Below, piece after piece: positions 52,151 through 59,555 of a stretch of 64,000 nt of DNA. Every line of letters starts with the position of its first letter. The first letter of the stretch is position 1. The notes beneath the pieces are model-generated. The model was not told the origin of the DNA, did not search any database, and worked only from the letters and a program-made list of their open reading frames with translations. This DNA is from Kribbella kalugense. GTDB lineage: Bacteria; Actinomycetota; Actinomycetes; Propionibacteriales; Kribbellaceae. Location: contig NZ_SODF01000002.1 in the NCBI RefSeq assembly GCF_004365875.1, positions 1,800,971 through 1,864,970 on the forward strand, read 5' to 3'. The position numbers and the translations under genes are program-made.

Positions 52151-53127
52151 TCCACCCACCCCCGCTGCGCCGCCCGAACCCCCAGTTCAAACCGCCCCGA
52201 AGCCCCCACCTGCTCCCCGAGCTTGGCGACAATCCGCCGCACGGTACGCATCGACACACCCAGCCGCCTCGCAACCTCCTCGTCCGTAGCGCCTTGCACC
52301 AAGAGCCTGAGGAGTTCCGAGTCCTGCGCGCTGATGCCGTGCGGCTCGACTGGAGTGTCGAATGGGTCGCGGGCCGTACGCCACAACTGTTGGAAGATCT
52401 CTGTGGCCAAGCGAACCACCGCGTTGCTGTGATGCACGACAGCACCAATCGAACTGTCCTCGGGATCGATACCCATCACTGCTGCGTCGTTGTCGAATAT
52501 GATCAATCTGAAGGGAACTGAGGGCGTGATCCGGACTTTGCCGCCGAATTCGATCATGCGCTGGATAAAGTGGTTCACGCCGGCTTTCCTGAAGAAAGAT
52601 TCGGGAAAGAGATAACGAATTTCGACTCCGCGGTCCAGGTGTGCGCGGTCGGGAGAGTTCTCGAAATCAGATCGCAGCAGGGCGTCGGCGACGAGTAGTC
52701 CCCAAATTGATTTAGTCGGCTGAAATCGCTGCATTCGCTGGTTCGCGCGCTCTGAGCCTTCGAAGATCTCGACGTCGCCTGCCGACTTCTCGGTCAGAAA
52801 ATTTCCGTAGTCTGAGATGAACACCCCGGCGCGGAGTTGCTCGGCTCGAAGTTGGTGGCTGAGCCCATCGATCTCCTCCTGTCGCTGGGCTGTGAGACGC
52901 TCGAACGCGACCGCCGGGTCGAGCGGGTATTCCTCGAGGTTCGCCCAGTTCGGCGCGAGGAACCCGAGCTCGCGCAGTTTGTCCAGGTCCTGTGTCAGCT
53001 CCTTCTGGCTGAGACCCAGCTGTCCGGCCAGATCTGGCAACCGTGAGCCTTTCGCCAGTTCGGGCTCCTGAAGCAGCGCTCGGTAGACGGCCAGACGCCG
53101 CTCAGTGAGCCCGTACGACTCGAACAA
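52147..53127 (-). CDS. TrmB-like / LuxR-type transcriptional regulator, copy 1
   Basis: 326 residues. An N-terminal TrmB-type winged helix (about 1-65: TERRLAVYRALLQEP, LGLSQKELTQDLDKLRELGFL), a helical linker, a middle sensor domain (about 105-255) with RGVEIRYLFPESF and ITPSVPFRLIIFDNDAAVM, and a LuxR HTH (about 270-326: DEEVARRLGVSMRTVRRIV). The middle domain resembles the phospholipase-D-like domain of this actinobacterial regulator family. The start is TTG 53127, aligned with the paralog's MVFE and 8 nt after its stop. GC is lower than in the neighbours (about 45% at 52561-52620). Confidence 0.8.
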   Translation of the reverse strand: MFESYGLTERRLAVYRALLQEPELAKGSRLPDLAGQLGLSQKELTQDLDKLRELGFLAPNWANLEEYPLDPAVAFERLTAQRQEEIDGLSHQLRAEQLRAGVFISDYGNFLTEKSAGDVEIFEGSERANQRMQRFQPTKSIWGLLVADALLRSDFENSPDRAHLDRGVEIRYLFPESFFRKAGVNHFIQRMIEFGGKVRITPSVPFRLIIFDNDAAVMGIDPEDSSIGAVVHHSNAVVRLATEIFQQLWRTARDPFDTPVEPHGISAQDSELLRLLVQGATDEEVARRLGVSMRTVRRIVAKLGEQVGASGRFELGVRAAQRGWVD

Positions 53128-53135
53128 GGCAGAGC

Positions 53136-54119
53136 TCAGACCCAGCCGCGCTTTGCGGCGGCTACGCCGAGTTCGAAGCGGCTGGCGGCGTCGAGGCGGT
53201 CGGAGAGGGTGGCGGTGATGCGGCGCGCAGTGCGGAGCGAGATGCCGAGCAGGCGAGCAACCTGCTCGTCCTTGGCTCCACCGGCGAGCAGTCGCAGCAC
53301 TTCGGCCTCATGCGGGGTCAGCGGAGCGTCGTCCCGTTCGTCCGGGTCGAACAGTTCGGTGGCTTTGGACCAGTAGGCGTCGAAGAGCGACAAGGCGATG
53401 GCCAGTACTGCGGGGCTGCGATGGATGACTGCCCCTGCGGTCGGGCTCTCCGGGTCCATCGGCATGATGGCGATCTCGCTGTCGACAAGTAAAAGCCGCA
53501 TCGGCAGCGTAGGCGTCACCCGTACTTCACAGCCGAGCTTGTGGACCGCGGCGGCGTACTCCATCGCCTGCTTCGAGGCGGTCATGCTCTGTAGGTAGAC
53601 TGTCCGCAGTCTGATTCCGCGCTCGAGCAACGGCAGGTCCGGTGAGTCCTCGACGGAGCGAGCCGTGTCGTCGATATGCGTCGGCACAAGACCCCAGAAG
53701 GTCTCGCGCGCCTTCAGGGCCAGCTCCTCGATGCGACGGGACGCGTTTCCCCTGCCTTTGAGTATCTCGACGTCGCCGCTGCTGCGCGCGGTGAGGAGCT
53801 CGTTGTACTGCTCCGCGACGACCTCGGCGGTTGCCTCAGCCTCACGGAGCTCTCCGAGCTGTCTGTTCAACTCGCTGCGCCGGCGCTCGGCCAGGCCGGT
53901 GAGGCCGACTCGCGGGTGGACCGCATGCTCGCCGCCGGGATTTGTCCAGGTCGGAACCAGAAGATCGAGTTTCCGGAGCTTGTCCATCAGCTCCTGAACA
54001 GTGGCCGGCGATAGATCGACTAGCGCCGCTATCTGCTCGGGCGTACTGTCTGGGTGGCTGAGAAGGGCGTGATAGACCGCAAAGGTGGCTTCGTCCACCC
54101 CCAGCGGCTCGAACACCAT
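53136..54119 (-). CDS. TrmB-like / LuxR-type transcriptional regulator, copy 2
   Basis: 327 residues, same architecture as the next gene: TrmB winged helix (VDEATFAVYHALLSHP, IAALVDLSPATVQELMDKLRKL), linker, sensor domain (RGIRLRTVYLQSMTASKQA, VTPTLPMRLLLVDSEIAIM), and LuxR HTH (KDEQVARLLGISLRTARRITATL). ATG 54119 has GGAGGAG at 4-5 nt. A longer frame to 54170 crosses the operator-like region and was not used. It is divergent from the tiny secreted-peptide gene and in operon with copy 1. Confidence 0.85.
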   Translation of the reverse strand: MVFEPLGVDEATFAVYHALLSHPDSTPEQIAALVDLSPATVQELMDKLRKLDLLVPTWTNPGGEHAVHPRVGLTGLAERRRSELNRQLGELREAEATAEVVAEQYNELLTARSSGDVEILKGRGNASRRIEELALKARETFWGLVPTHIDDTARSVEDSPDLPLLERGIRLRTVYLQSMTASKQAMEYAAAVHKLGCEVRVTPTLPMRLLLVDSEIAIMPMDPESPTAGAVIHRSPAVLAIALSLFDAYWSKATELFDPDERDDAPLTPHEAEVLRLLAGGAKDEQVARLLGISLRTARRITATLSDRLDAASRFELGVAAAKRGWV

Positions 54120-54134
54120 CTTCTCCTCCGGAAC

Positions 54135-54170
54135 TTGTCGGAACCGACCATATACAGAGCGCGTCGACAA
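54135..54170. promoter_or_regulatory. Operator-like dyads between regulator and peptide genes
   Basis: TTGTCG at 54135-54140 and its complement CGACAA at 54165-54170 flank the region. GTCGG-AA-CCGAC (54137-54148) is a second dyad overlapping the left arm. TATACA-type sequence (CATATACAG, 54149-54157) between them may be a -10 box for the regulator operon. Confidence 0.45.
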
Positions 54171-54215
54171 AGAGCACTCATTAGCGGTTTCGGATTATTT
54201 CTGAAGGGACGAGCT

Positions 54216-54335
54216 GTGATCAAGAAGTTGCTGGCCGTAGTCAGTCTTGGGATCGTACTTGCTATCGGAGTGTCGGTCCCGGCTAGCGCTTCGACCGGCC
54301 AGGAGCCGGCCTGCCAGGCCCTCGTCTGCTGGTAA
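54216..54335 (+). CDS. Tiny secreted Cys-containing peptide precursor
   Basis: 39 residues. A textbook Sec signal (IKKLLAVVSLGIVLAIGVSV, cleavage after ASAS) leaves the 13-residue TGQEPACQALVCW with two cysteines separated by four residues, suitable for a disulfide loop. GAAGGGA lies about 7 nt before GTG 54216. It is divergent from two sensor-like LuxR regulators. A secreted signal or antimicrobial is plausible; no family is recognised. Confidence 0.65.
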   Translation: MIKKLLAVVSLGIVLAIGVSVPASASTGQEPACQALVCW

Positions 54336-54409
54336 GCCAGATTTCATCGTCGTTCTCCCCAAACCGAGCGCGCTGGACGGACGTGGCCAAGCCACTCCCC
54401 GCCGTCCCG

Positions 54410-54415
54410 TAGACT
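54410..54415 (+). promoter_or_regulatory. -10 box, probable leaderless promoter of purF
   Basis: TAGACT is followed after 6 nt by GTG 54422. Confidence 0.5.
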
Positions 54416-54421
54416 GCGGGT

Positions 54422-55984
54422 GTGGCTCGTGGCGATGGTCGGCTTACTGATGAACTCGACCCGCAGGATCTGGGTCCGCAGGACGCTTGTGGCGTCTTCG
54501 GGGTCTGGGCGCCGGGGGAAGAGGTTGCCAAACTCACCTATTTCGGGCTCTACGCCTTGCAGCACCGGGGGCAGGAGTCGGCCGGGATCGCGGTCAGTAA
54601 TGGGTCGCAGATTCTGGTCTACAAGGACATGGGGCTGGTCAGTCAGGCCTTCGACGAGGCCACGCTGGCTTCGCTCAGAGGGCATATCGCGATCGGCCAC
54701 TGCCGGTACTCGACGACCGGTTCCAGTGTGTGGGCCAACGCGCAGCCGACGTTCCGCTCCACGGCGACCGGATCGATTGCGCTCGGCCACAACGGCAACC
54801 TGACCAACACCAGTGAGCTCGCCGCCAGTCTGAACGGCGAAGGTGACCTCGATCTCGGTCTGGACGCGGCCGTCGACCACGCCAAAGCGAATGCGAAGCA
54901 CGGCGCCTCGAGTGACACCGACATCCTCACCTCGATGCTCGCCGGGTACCCGGACCTGACCATCGAGCAGGCCGCCGCCAAGATCCTCCCGAAGGTCAAG
55001 GGCGCGTTCAGTCTGATCTTCATGGACGAGAACACCCTGTACGCCGCCCGCGACCCGCAAGGCATCCGCCCGCTCGTACTCGGCCGACTGGAGCGCGGCT
55101 GGGTGATCGCCAGCGAGACCGCCGCCCTCGACATCGTCGGCGCCTCGTTCATCCGCGAGATCGAGCCGGGTGAGCTGGTCGCGGTCGACGCCGAAGGGCT
55201 CCGCTCGACGCGGTTCGCCGAGGCGGATCCGAAGGGTTGCCTGTTCGAGTTCGTGTACCTCGCCCGCCCGGACACCCAGATCTCCGGTCAGCGGATCTAC
55301 TCGACCCGCGTCGAGATCGGCCGCAAGCTGGCCAAGGAGCACCCGGCCGAGGCCGACCTCGTCATCGCCACCCCCGAGTCTGGTACGCCGGGCGCGATCG
55401 GGTACGCCGAGGCGTCGGGCATCCCGTACGGCTCCGGCCTGGTCAAGAACGCGTACGTCGGCCGCACGTTCATCCAGCCCAGCCAGACGATCCGCCAGCT
55501 CGGCATCCGGCTCAAGCTGAACCCGCTCCGCGAGGTGATCGAGGGCAAGCGCCTGGTCGTCGTCGACGACACGATCGTCCGCGGCAACACCCAGCGCGCG
55601 GTCATCCGGATGCTGCGCGAGGCCGGCGCCAAGGAGATCCACGTCCGGATCACCGCGCCGCCGGTGAAGTGGCCGTGCTTCTACGGCATCGACTTCGCCA
55701 GCCGCGCCGAGCTGATCGCCAACGGGCTGAACACCGAGGAGATCTGCCGTTCGCTCGGCGCCGACTCGCTCGGGTACATCAGCCTGGACGGCCTGGTCGA
55801 GGCGACCACGGTCCCGATGGACCGGCTCTGCCGGGCCTGCTTCGACGGCGTCTACCCGGTAGACCTGCCCGACCCGGAGCACCTCGGCAAACACCTGCTC
55901 GAGCTGCCGGTGGCCACCGATGCCGACGGGCTGGCCGCGGTCTCCGGCGGTGGCGGTGCCGCCGACGCGCTGAGCCGCCCGTAA
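54422..55984 (+). CDS. purF: Amidophosphoribosyltransferase
   Basis: 520 residues. A 22-residue propeptide precedes Cys23 (DACGVFGVW), the N-terminal nucleophile exposed by self-cleavage. Class II glutaminase motifs (YALQHRGQESAG, IGHCRYSTTG, HNGNLTN) precede the PRTase domain with the PRPP loop VVVDDTIVRGNT. It makes phosphoribosylamine from PRPP and glutamine, the first step of purine synthesis. Conserved C-terminal cysteines (WPCFYGID, LCRACFDGVYP) suggest the iron-sulfur type. purM follows after 65 nt, the usual order. The start follows a -10 box by 6 nt. Confidence 0.95.
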   Translation: MARGDGRLTDELDPQDLGPQDACGVFGVWAPGEEVAKLTYFGLYALQHRGQESAGIAVSNGSQILVYKDMGLVSQAFDEATLASLRGHIAIGHCRYSTTGSSVWANAQPTFRSTATGSIALGHNGNLTNTSELAASLNGEGDLDLGLDAAVDHAKANAKHGASSDTDILTSMLAGYPDLTIEQAAAKILPKVKGAFSLIFMDENTLYAARDPQGIRPLVLGRLERGWVIASETAALDIVGASFIREIEPGELVAVDAEGLRSTRFAEADPKGCLFEFVYLARPDTQISGQRIYSTRVEIGRKLAKEHPAEADLVIATPESGTPGAIGYAEASGIPYGSGLVKNAYVGRTFIQPSQTIRQLGIRLKLNPLREVIEGKRLVVVDDTIVRGNTQRAVIRMLREAGAKEIHVRITAPPVKWPCFYGIDFASRAELIANGLNTEEICRSLGADSLGYISLDGLVEATTVPMDRLCRACFDGVYPVDLPDPEHLGKHLLELPVATDADGLAAVSGGGGAADALSRP

Positions 55985-56049
55985 CCCAGTCCCCCCGGGA
56001 GGACGGCGTACGCCGGGATCCCGGAGTACGCCGTACCGAGGAGAAGAAC

Positions 56050-57123
56050 GTGAGCGAAGGCGCGAGCTACGCGTCCGCCGGGGTCGACATCGAGGCCGGA
56101 GACCGGGCCGTCGAGCTGATGAAGGAATGGGTGGCGAAGGCGACCCGTCCCGAGGTGGTCGGCGGGCTCGGCGGGTTCGCCGGGCTGTTCGACGCGACCG
56201 CCCTGACGTCGTACCGGCGGCCGCTGCTGGCGACCTCGACCGACGGGATCGGGACCAAGGTCGCGATCGCGCAGAAGCTGGACAAGCACGACACGATCGG
56301 GTTCGACCTGGTCGGGATGGTCGTCGACGACCTGGTCGTGTGCGGCGCGGAGCCGCTGTTCATGACCGACTACATCTGCACCGGCAAGGTGGTCCCGGAG
56401 ACGATCGCGCAGATCGTGAAGGGCATCGCCGAGGCGTGTGTCGAGGCCGGTACGGCGCTGGTCGGCGGAGAGACCGCGGAACACCCGGGCCTGCTGGAGG
56501 TCGACGAGTACGACGTGGCCGGCGCTGCGACCGGAGTCGTCGAGGCGGACGAGGTGCTCGGCGCGGACCGTGTGCGCGCAGGCGACGTCGTACTGGCGAT
56601 GGCGTCGTCGGGACTGCACTCGAATGGTTACAGCCTGGTGCGGCACGTGTTCTTCGAGCGGGCCAAGTGGACGCTGGACCGGGAGGTGCCGGAGTTGGGC
56701 ACCACGCTGGGTGAGGTGCTGCTGACCCCGACCCGCGTCTACGCGAAGCACTGCCTGGAGCTGATCCAGGAGCTGAACGACGGCGACGGTCGGCCGCTGC
56801 ACGCGATGTCGCACATCACCGGCGGCGGCTTCGCCGCGAACCTGGCCCGAGTCATCCCGGACGAGCTGTCGGTCCGGATCGACCGCTCCACGTGGACGCC
56901 GGCGCCGATCTTCGGGCTGGTCGGGCTGCTCGGCGATGTGGCGCTGCCGGAGCTCGAGAAGACCCTGAACATGGGCGCGGGCATGGTCGCAGTACTCGAC
57001 CCGTCAGCCGCCGACACGGCGATCCAGGCGCTGGCCGCCCGCGACATCCCGGCCTGGGTATGCGGTGAGGTCACCGCAGCTCCCGGCGGCACCGTCACGC
57101 TGGAAGGCGCGTACGCCAAGTAA
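56050..57123 (+). CDS. purM: Phosphoribosylformylglycinamidine cyclo-ligase (AIR synthetase)
   Basis: 357 residues. The start SYASAGVDIEAGDRAVELMK, STDGIGTKVAIA, DLVVCGAEPLFMTDYI, LVGGETAEHPG and ITGGGFAANL are PurM signatures. It closes the imidazole ring to 5-aminoimidazole ribonucleotide using ATP. AGGAGAAGAAC precedes GTG 56050. It is probably co-transcribed with purF. Confidence 0.96.
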   Translation: MSEGASYASAGVDIEAGDRAVELMKEWVAKATRPEVVGGLGGFAGLFDATALTSYRRPLLATSTDGIGTKVAIAQKLDKHDTIGFDLVGMVVDDLVVCGAEPLFMTDYICTGKVVPETIAQIVKGIAEACVEAGTALVGGETAEHPGLLEVDEYDVAGAATGVVEADEVLGADRVRAGDVVLAMASSGLHSNGYSLVRHVFFERAKWTLDREVPELGTTLGEVLLTPTRVYAKHCLELIQELNDGDGRPLHAMSHITGGGFAANLARVIPDELSVRIDRSTWTPAPIFGLVGLLGDVALPELEKTLNMGAGMVAVLDPSAADTAIQALAARDIPAWVCGEVTAAPGGTVTLEGAYAK

Positions 57124-57134
57124 GCCGACCGGCT

Positions 57135-57206
57135 GTGCATCCCAGCACCACCTGGAAGCAGCTCTGGAACGAGCTGTCCGACGCCTCGGGCAGCTACGAC
57201 CGCTGA
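57135..57206 (+). CDS. Candidate small ORF after purM
   Basis: 23 codons starting GTG, containing TWKQLWNELSDASGSYDR, with G or C at 22 of 23 third positions. That bias matches true genes here. No Shine-Dalgarno or -10 box is clear. The ORF lies inside a 13-bp inverted repeat (57142-57154 with 57214-57226). It could be a small protein, a remnant, or chance. Confidence 0.25.
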   Translation: MHPSTTWKQLWNELSDASGSYDR

Positions 57207-57226
57207 TCCGCCACAGGTGGTGCTGG
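57142..57226. repeat. 13-bp perfect inverted repeat downstream of purM
   Basis: CCAGCACCACCTG (57142-57154) has its exact complement at 57214-57226, 59 nt apart, enclosing most of the candidate small ORF. Confidence 0.6.
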
Positions 57227-57256
57227 TGTGATGGAACTCGTCGGACGCACGGTGAA

Positions 57257-57287
57257 CTGCTCAGGCACCCCGAAGGGCGCTGAGCAG
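57257..57287. terminator. Hairpin between purM and the convergent DUF3073 gene
   Basis: CTGCTCAG and CTGAGCAG are exact complements around a 15-nt region with CCCC/GGG that can extend the stem. No U-run; position suggests a bidirectional terminator. Confidence 0.5.
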
Positions 57288-57307
57288 CTCAGCCGGGCTG
57301 ATGTTGC

Positions 57308-57493
57308 TTACCGACGGGGGTGGTAGTCGTCGGCGTCGTCTCCGTCGCCGTCGTTCTCGCCGTTCGCAGAACGGTCGCCACCCTGGTCACCGGACAGCTC
57401 ACGCTTGAGCTGGTCCAAGTCGGTGTCCCAGGTGCGGTACTTCAGGTCGCGTGCGACCTTCGTCTGCTTGGCCTTTGCACGGCCGCGCCCCAT
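57308..57493 (-). CDS. DUF3073 small protein
   Basis: 61 residues. The start MGRGRAKAKQTKVARDLKY and following TDLDQLKRELSG are the DUF3073 signature, a small acidic-tailed actinobacterial family of unknown function usually found near purM. The C-terminal half is Asp/Gly/Asn-rich. ATG 57493 is preferred to the earlier in-frame start at 57514. Confidence 0.85.
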   Translation of the reverse strand: MGRGRAKAKQTKVARDLKYRTWDTDLDQLKRELSGDQGGDRSANGENDGDGDDADDYHPRR

Positions 57494-57637
57494 AGCGTCG
57501 ACCCCCTCGCACAAGTCAACCGGGTACGCTGCGTGGCGCCCACGGATCAGTCGTCAGTAATCGTGGTTCAAGGATACCCGGAGCGCGGGATCGACACACG
57601 CACCGCCCCCGGCCAGTGGTCCGATGACAGCATCGAT

Positions 57638-57671
57638 GGGGTGGGCCGATCCCCTCAAACCGGCCCACCCC
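57638..57671 (-). terminator. Terminator hairpin after the ABC-2 permease gene
   Basis: GGGGTGGGCCG (57638-57648) and CGGCCCACCCC (57661-57671) are exact complements around a 12-nt loop, just beyond the permease stop. The rest of the gap to the DUF3073 start holds nothing I recognise. Confidence 0.7.
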
Positions 57672-57687
57672 ACCGCGTCTTTCGGTG

Positions 57688-58497
57688 TTACTTCACTTCG
57701 CGACGTGAGCTAGCCCACAGTCCGACGATGGTCGGCAGGACGATCCAGACCCCGACCGCGGTGAGCGTCTCCGCCCCCATCCCGTGCAGGTCGCGCTCCG
57801 CGATCCGGCCGAGTGCGCCGAAGACGTCCAGCCAGTTCGCGTTGTCCTTGAACAGCGCCGGCCCGGCCAGCGACCAGGCGGTCGGCGCGATGAAGTACGC
57901 CAGGATCGCGACCGCGGTCTGCGGGATCAGCGCACCGAAGGCGGCACCCATCACCACGTTCAGCGCGACGGTCAGATATGCCCCGGCGAGCTGTCCGCCC
58001 AGTCCGGCGTACGACGTCGTGTGGTCGGTGACTGCCCCGGCCAGCGCCGTGCTCGCCAGCGCCAGTACGACGACACCGGTCATCACGACCGCGCTCAGCA
58101 CGACCGCCGACACGAACTTGGCCAGCTGGACCCGGACCCGGCGCGGCGACAGCGTGAACGTGGTCAGCGCGGTCCGCTGCGTCCACTCCGACGTCATCGC
58201 CATCACGCCGATCACCGGCAGCAGGAGCATCACTCCGGTGGACGCAGCGCCGAGGAAGCCGTCGACGCCGGCCGGTCCCTGCGCCAGGTGAGTGATCTGC
58301 CAGGTCAGCGCGGCCAGTGCGATCAGCAGGATCGCGGCGATCAGGACTCGGCCGCTCCGGGTGTTGACGGATTTGCGTAGTTCGATTGCAACTAGTTTCA
58401 GAAATGACTGGCCGCGAGCGGGCGGCAGCGCGGTCGCTACCTCGGCCCGGTGCTTGGCCGGTGCGACGGTCGGGACATCTTCGGTCACGGTGGTCAT
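57688..58497 (-). CDS. ABC-2 type transporter permease
   Basis: 269 residues with about six membrane helices (VLIAAILLIALAALTWQI, GVMLLLPVIGVMAMTSEW, FVSAVVLSAVVMTGVVVLALAS, VGVWIVLPTIVGLWASS). EWTQRTALTTFTLSPRR is typical of ABC-2 export permeases. A 40-residue polar N-terminus precedes the first helix. With the ATPase 25 nt upstream it forms an exporter; its substrate is unknown. Confidence 0.85.
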   Translation of the reverse strand: MTTVTEDVPTVAPAKHRAEVATALPPARGQSFLKLVAIELRKSVNTRSGRVLIAAILLIALAALTWQITHLAQGPAGVDGFLGAASTGVMLLLPVIGVMAMTSEWTQRTALTTFTLSPRRVRVQLAKFVSAVVLSAVVMTGVVVLALASTALAGAVTDHTTSYAGLGGQLAGAYLTVALNVVMGAAFGALIPQTAVAILAYFIAPTAWSLAGPALFKDNANWLDVFGALGRIAERDLHGMGAETLTAVGVWIVLPTIVGLWASSRREVK

Positions 58498-58522
58498 AGC
58501 GATGCTCCAGAAGTAGGTGTGA

Positions 58523-59413
58523 TCAGGCAGCAGCGGCGACGGGCGTGGTGGTCAGCTGGAAGAACAGGTCCTCCAGGCCGGCGCCGTCGCTCTGGCGGAG
58601 TTCGATGAGGATCTGACCGGCAGCGGCGGCGGCGCGCCCGACCTGCTCGGCGGTGGCGTCGACGCGCAGCGAGCCGTCGTGCTGCGGCTCGAGGTTCAGT
58701 CCGGCCGCGGTCAGGGCCTCGTTCAGGCCGATCGGGTCGAGACCGCGGACCAGCGTGCCGGTCCCGGCGAGAAGCTCGTCCAGCGAACCGTTGGCGACGA
58801 TCCGGCCGCCGCCGATGACGACCAGCCGGTCGACGGTTGCCTGGACCTCACCGAGCAGGTGGCTGGACAGGATGACCGTTCCGCCGCGGACGGCGAAGTC
58901 CTGCAGCAGTCCGCGCATCCAGCGGATGCCCTCCGGGTCCATCCCGTTGGCGGGCTCGTCGAGGATGAGTACGGCGGGGTCGCCGAGCAGCGCGGCGGCG
59001 ATTCCGAGCCGCTGGCGCATACCGAGCGAGTACTGACCGACGCGGCGTTTCGCGGCGTGGCCGAGTCCGACCGCCTCGAGCATCTCGTCGGCGCGGGTCT
59101 TCGGCACACCGAGCAGACTGGCGTTCAGCAGCAGCGTCTCGCGGCCGGTCCGGCCCGGATGCTGCGCGGCCGCGTCCAGCATGACCCCGACGACCCGGCC
59201 CGGGTTCGGCAGGTCGGCGTACCGCTTGCCGGCGATGGTGGCGGTGCCGGAGGTCGGCGGCGTGAGGCCGGTGAGCATCCGCAGCGTGGTGGACTTGCCG
59301 GCGCCGTTCGGGCCGAGGAAGCCGGTGATGCTGCCCGGCTGAACGGTGAACGACACGTCCTGGACAGCCGTGGTGCTGCCGTAGCGCTTGGTCAGGTTCT
59401 CGACGGTGATCAT
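58523..59413 (-). CDS. ABC transporter ATP-binding protein
   Basis: 296 residues. Walker A GPNGAGKST (about 35-43), signature YSLGMRQRLGIAAAL, Walker B AVLILDEPANGMDP and the H-loop SSHLLGEV are intact. A C-terminal extension of about 80 residues is typical of the DrrA/CcmA type. It energises the permease encoded just downstream. It is divergent from a two-component system, which may control it (inference from position, as in many NarL-type/ABC pairs). Confidence 0.92.
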   Translation of the reverse strand: MITVENLTKRYGSTTAVQDVSFTVQPGSITGFLGPNGAGKSTTLRMLTGLTPPTSGTATIAGKRYADLPNPGRVVGVMLDAAAQHPGRTGRETLLLNASLLGVPKTRADEMLEAVGLGHAAKRRVGQYSLGMRQRLGIAAALLGDPAVLILDEPANGMDPEGIRWMRGLLQDFAVRGGTVILSSHLLGEVQATVDRLVVIGGGRIVANGSLDELLAGTGTLVRGLDPIGLNEALTAAGLNLEPQHDGSLRVDATAEQVGRAAAAAGQILIELRQSDGAGLEDLFFQLTTTPVAAAA

Positions 59414-59543
59414 GACAACGAGTCAACCGTCCGGGACCCCTGTCCCACATCGGACGAGCGGCTGCAACGACCCCCTACGAAAGTTGTCCGGAACAGCCCG
59501 GAACCCACCCGGAAGGGGGACGTCGTCGCGTCGACCGTCGAAC

Positions 59544-59549
59544 TACAGT
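59544..59549 (+). promoter_or_regulatory. -10 box, probable leaderless promoter of the histidine kinase
   Basis: TACAGT is followed after 6 nt by ATG 59556. There is no Shine-Dalgarno sequence. Confidence 0.5.
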
Positions 59550-59555
59550 GACGGA

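Noticed and set aside
51961..52521. 186-codon plus-strand open frame in the pntB-regulator gap
   Set aside because: Pro/Arg-rich, no ribosome binding site, and it extends antisense into the LuxR HTH.
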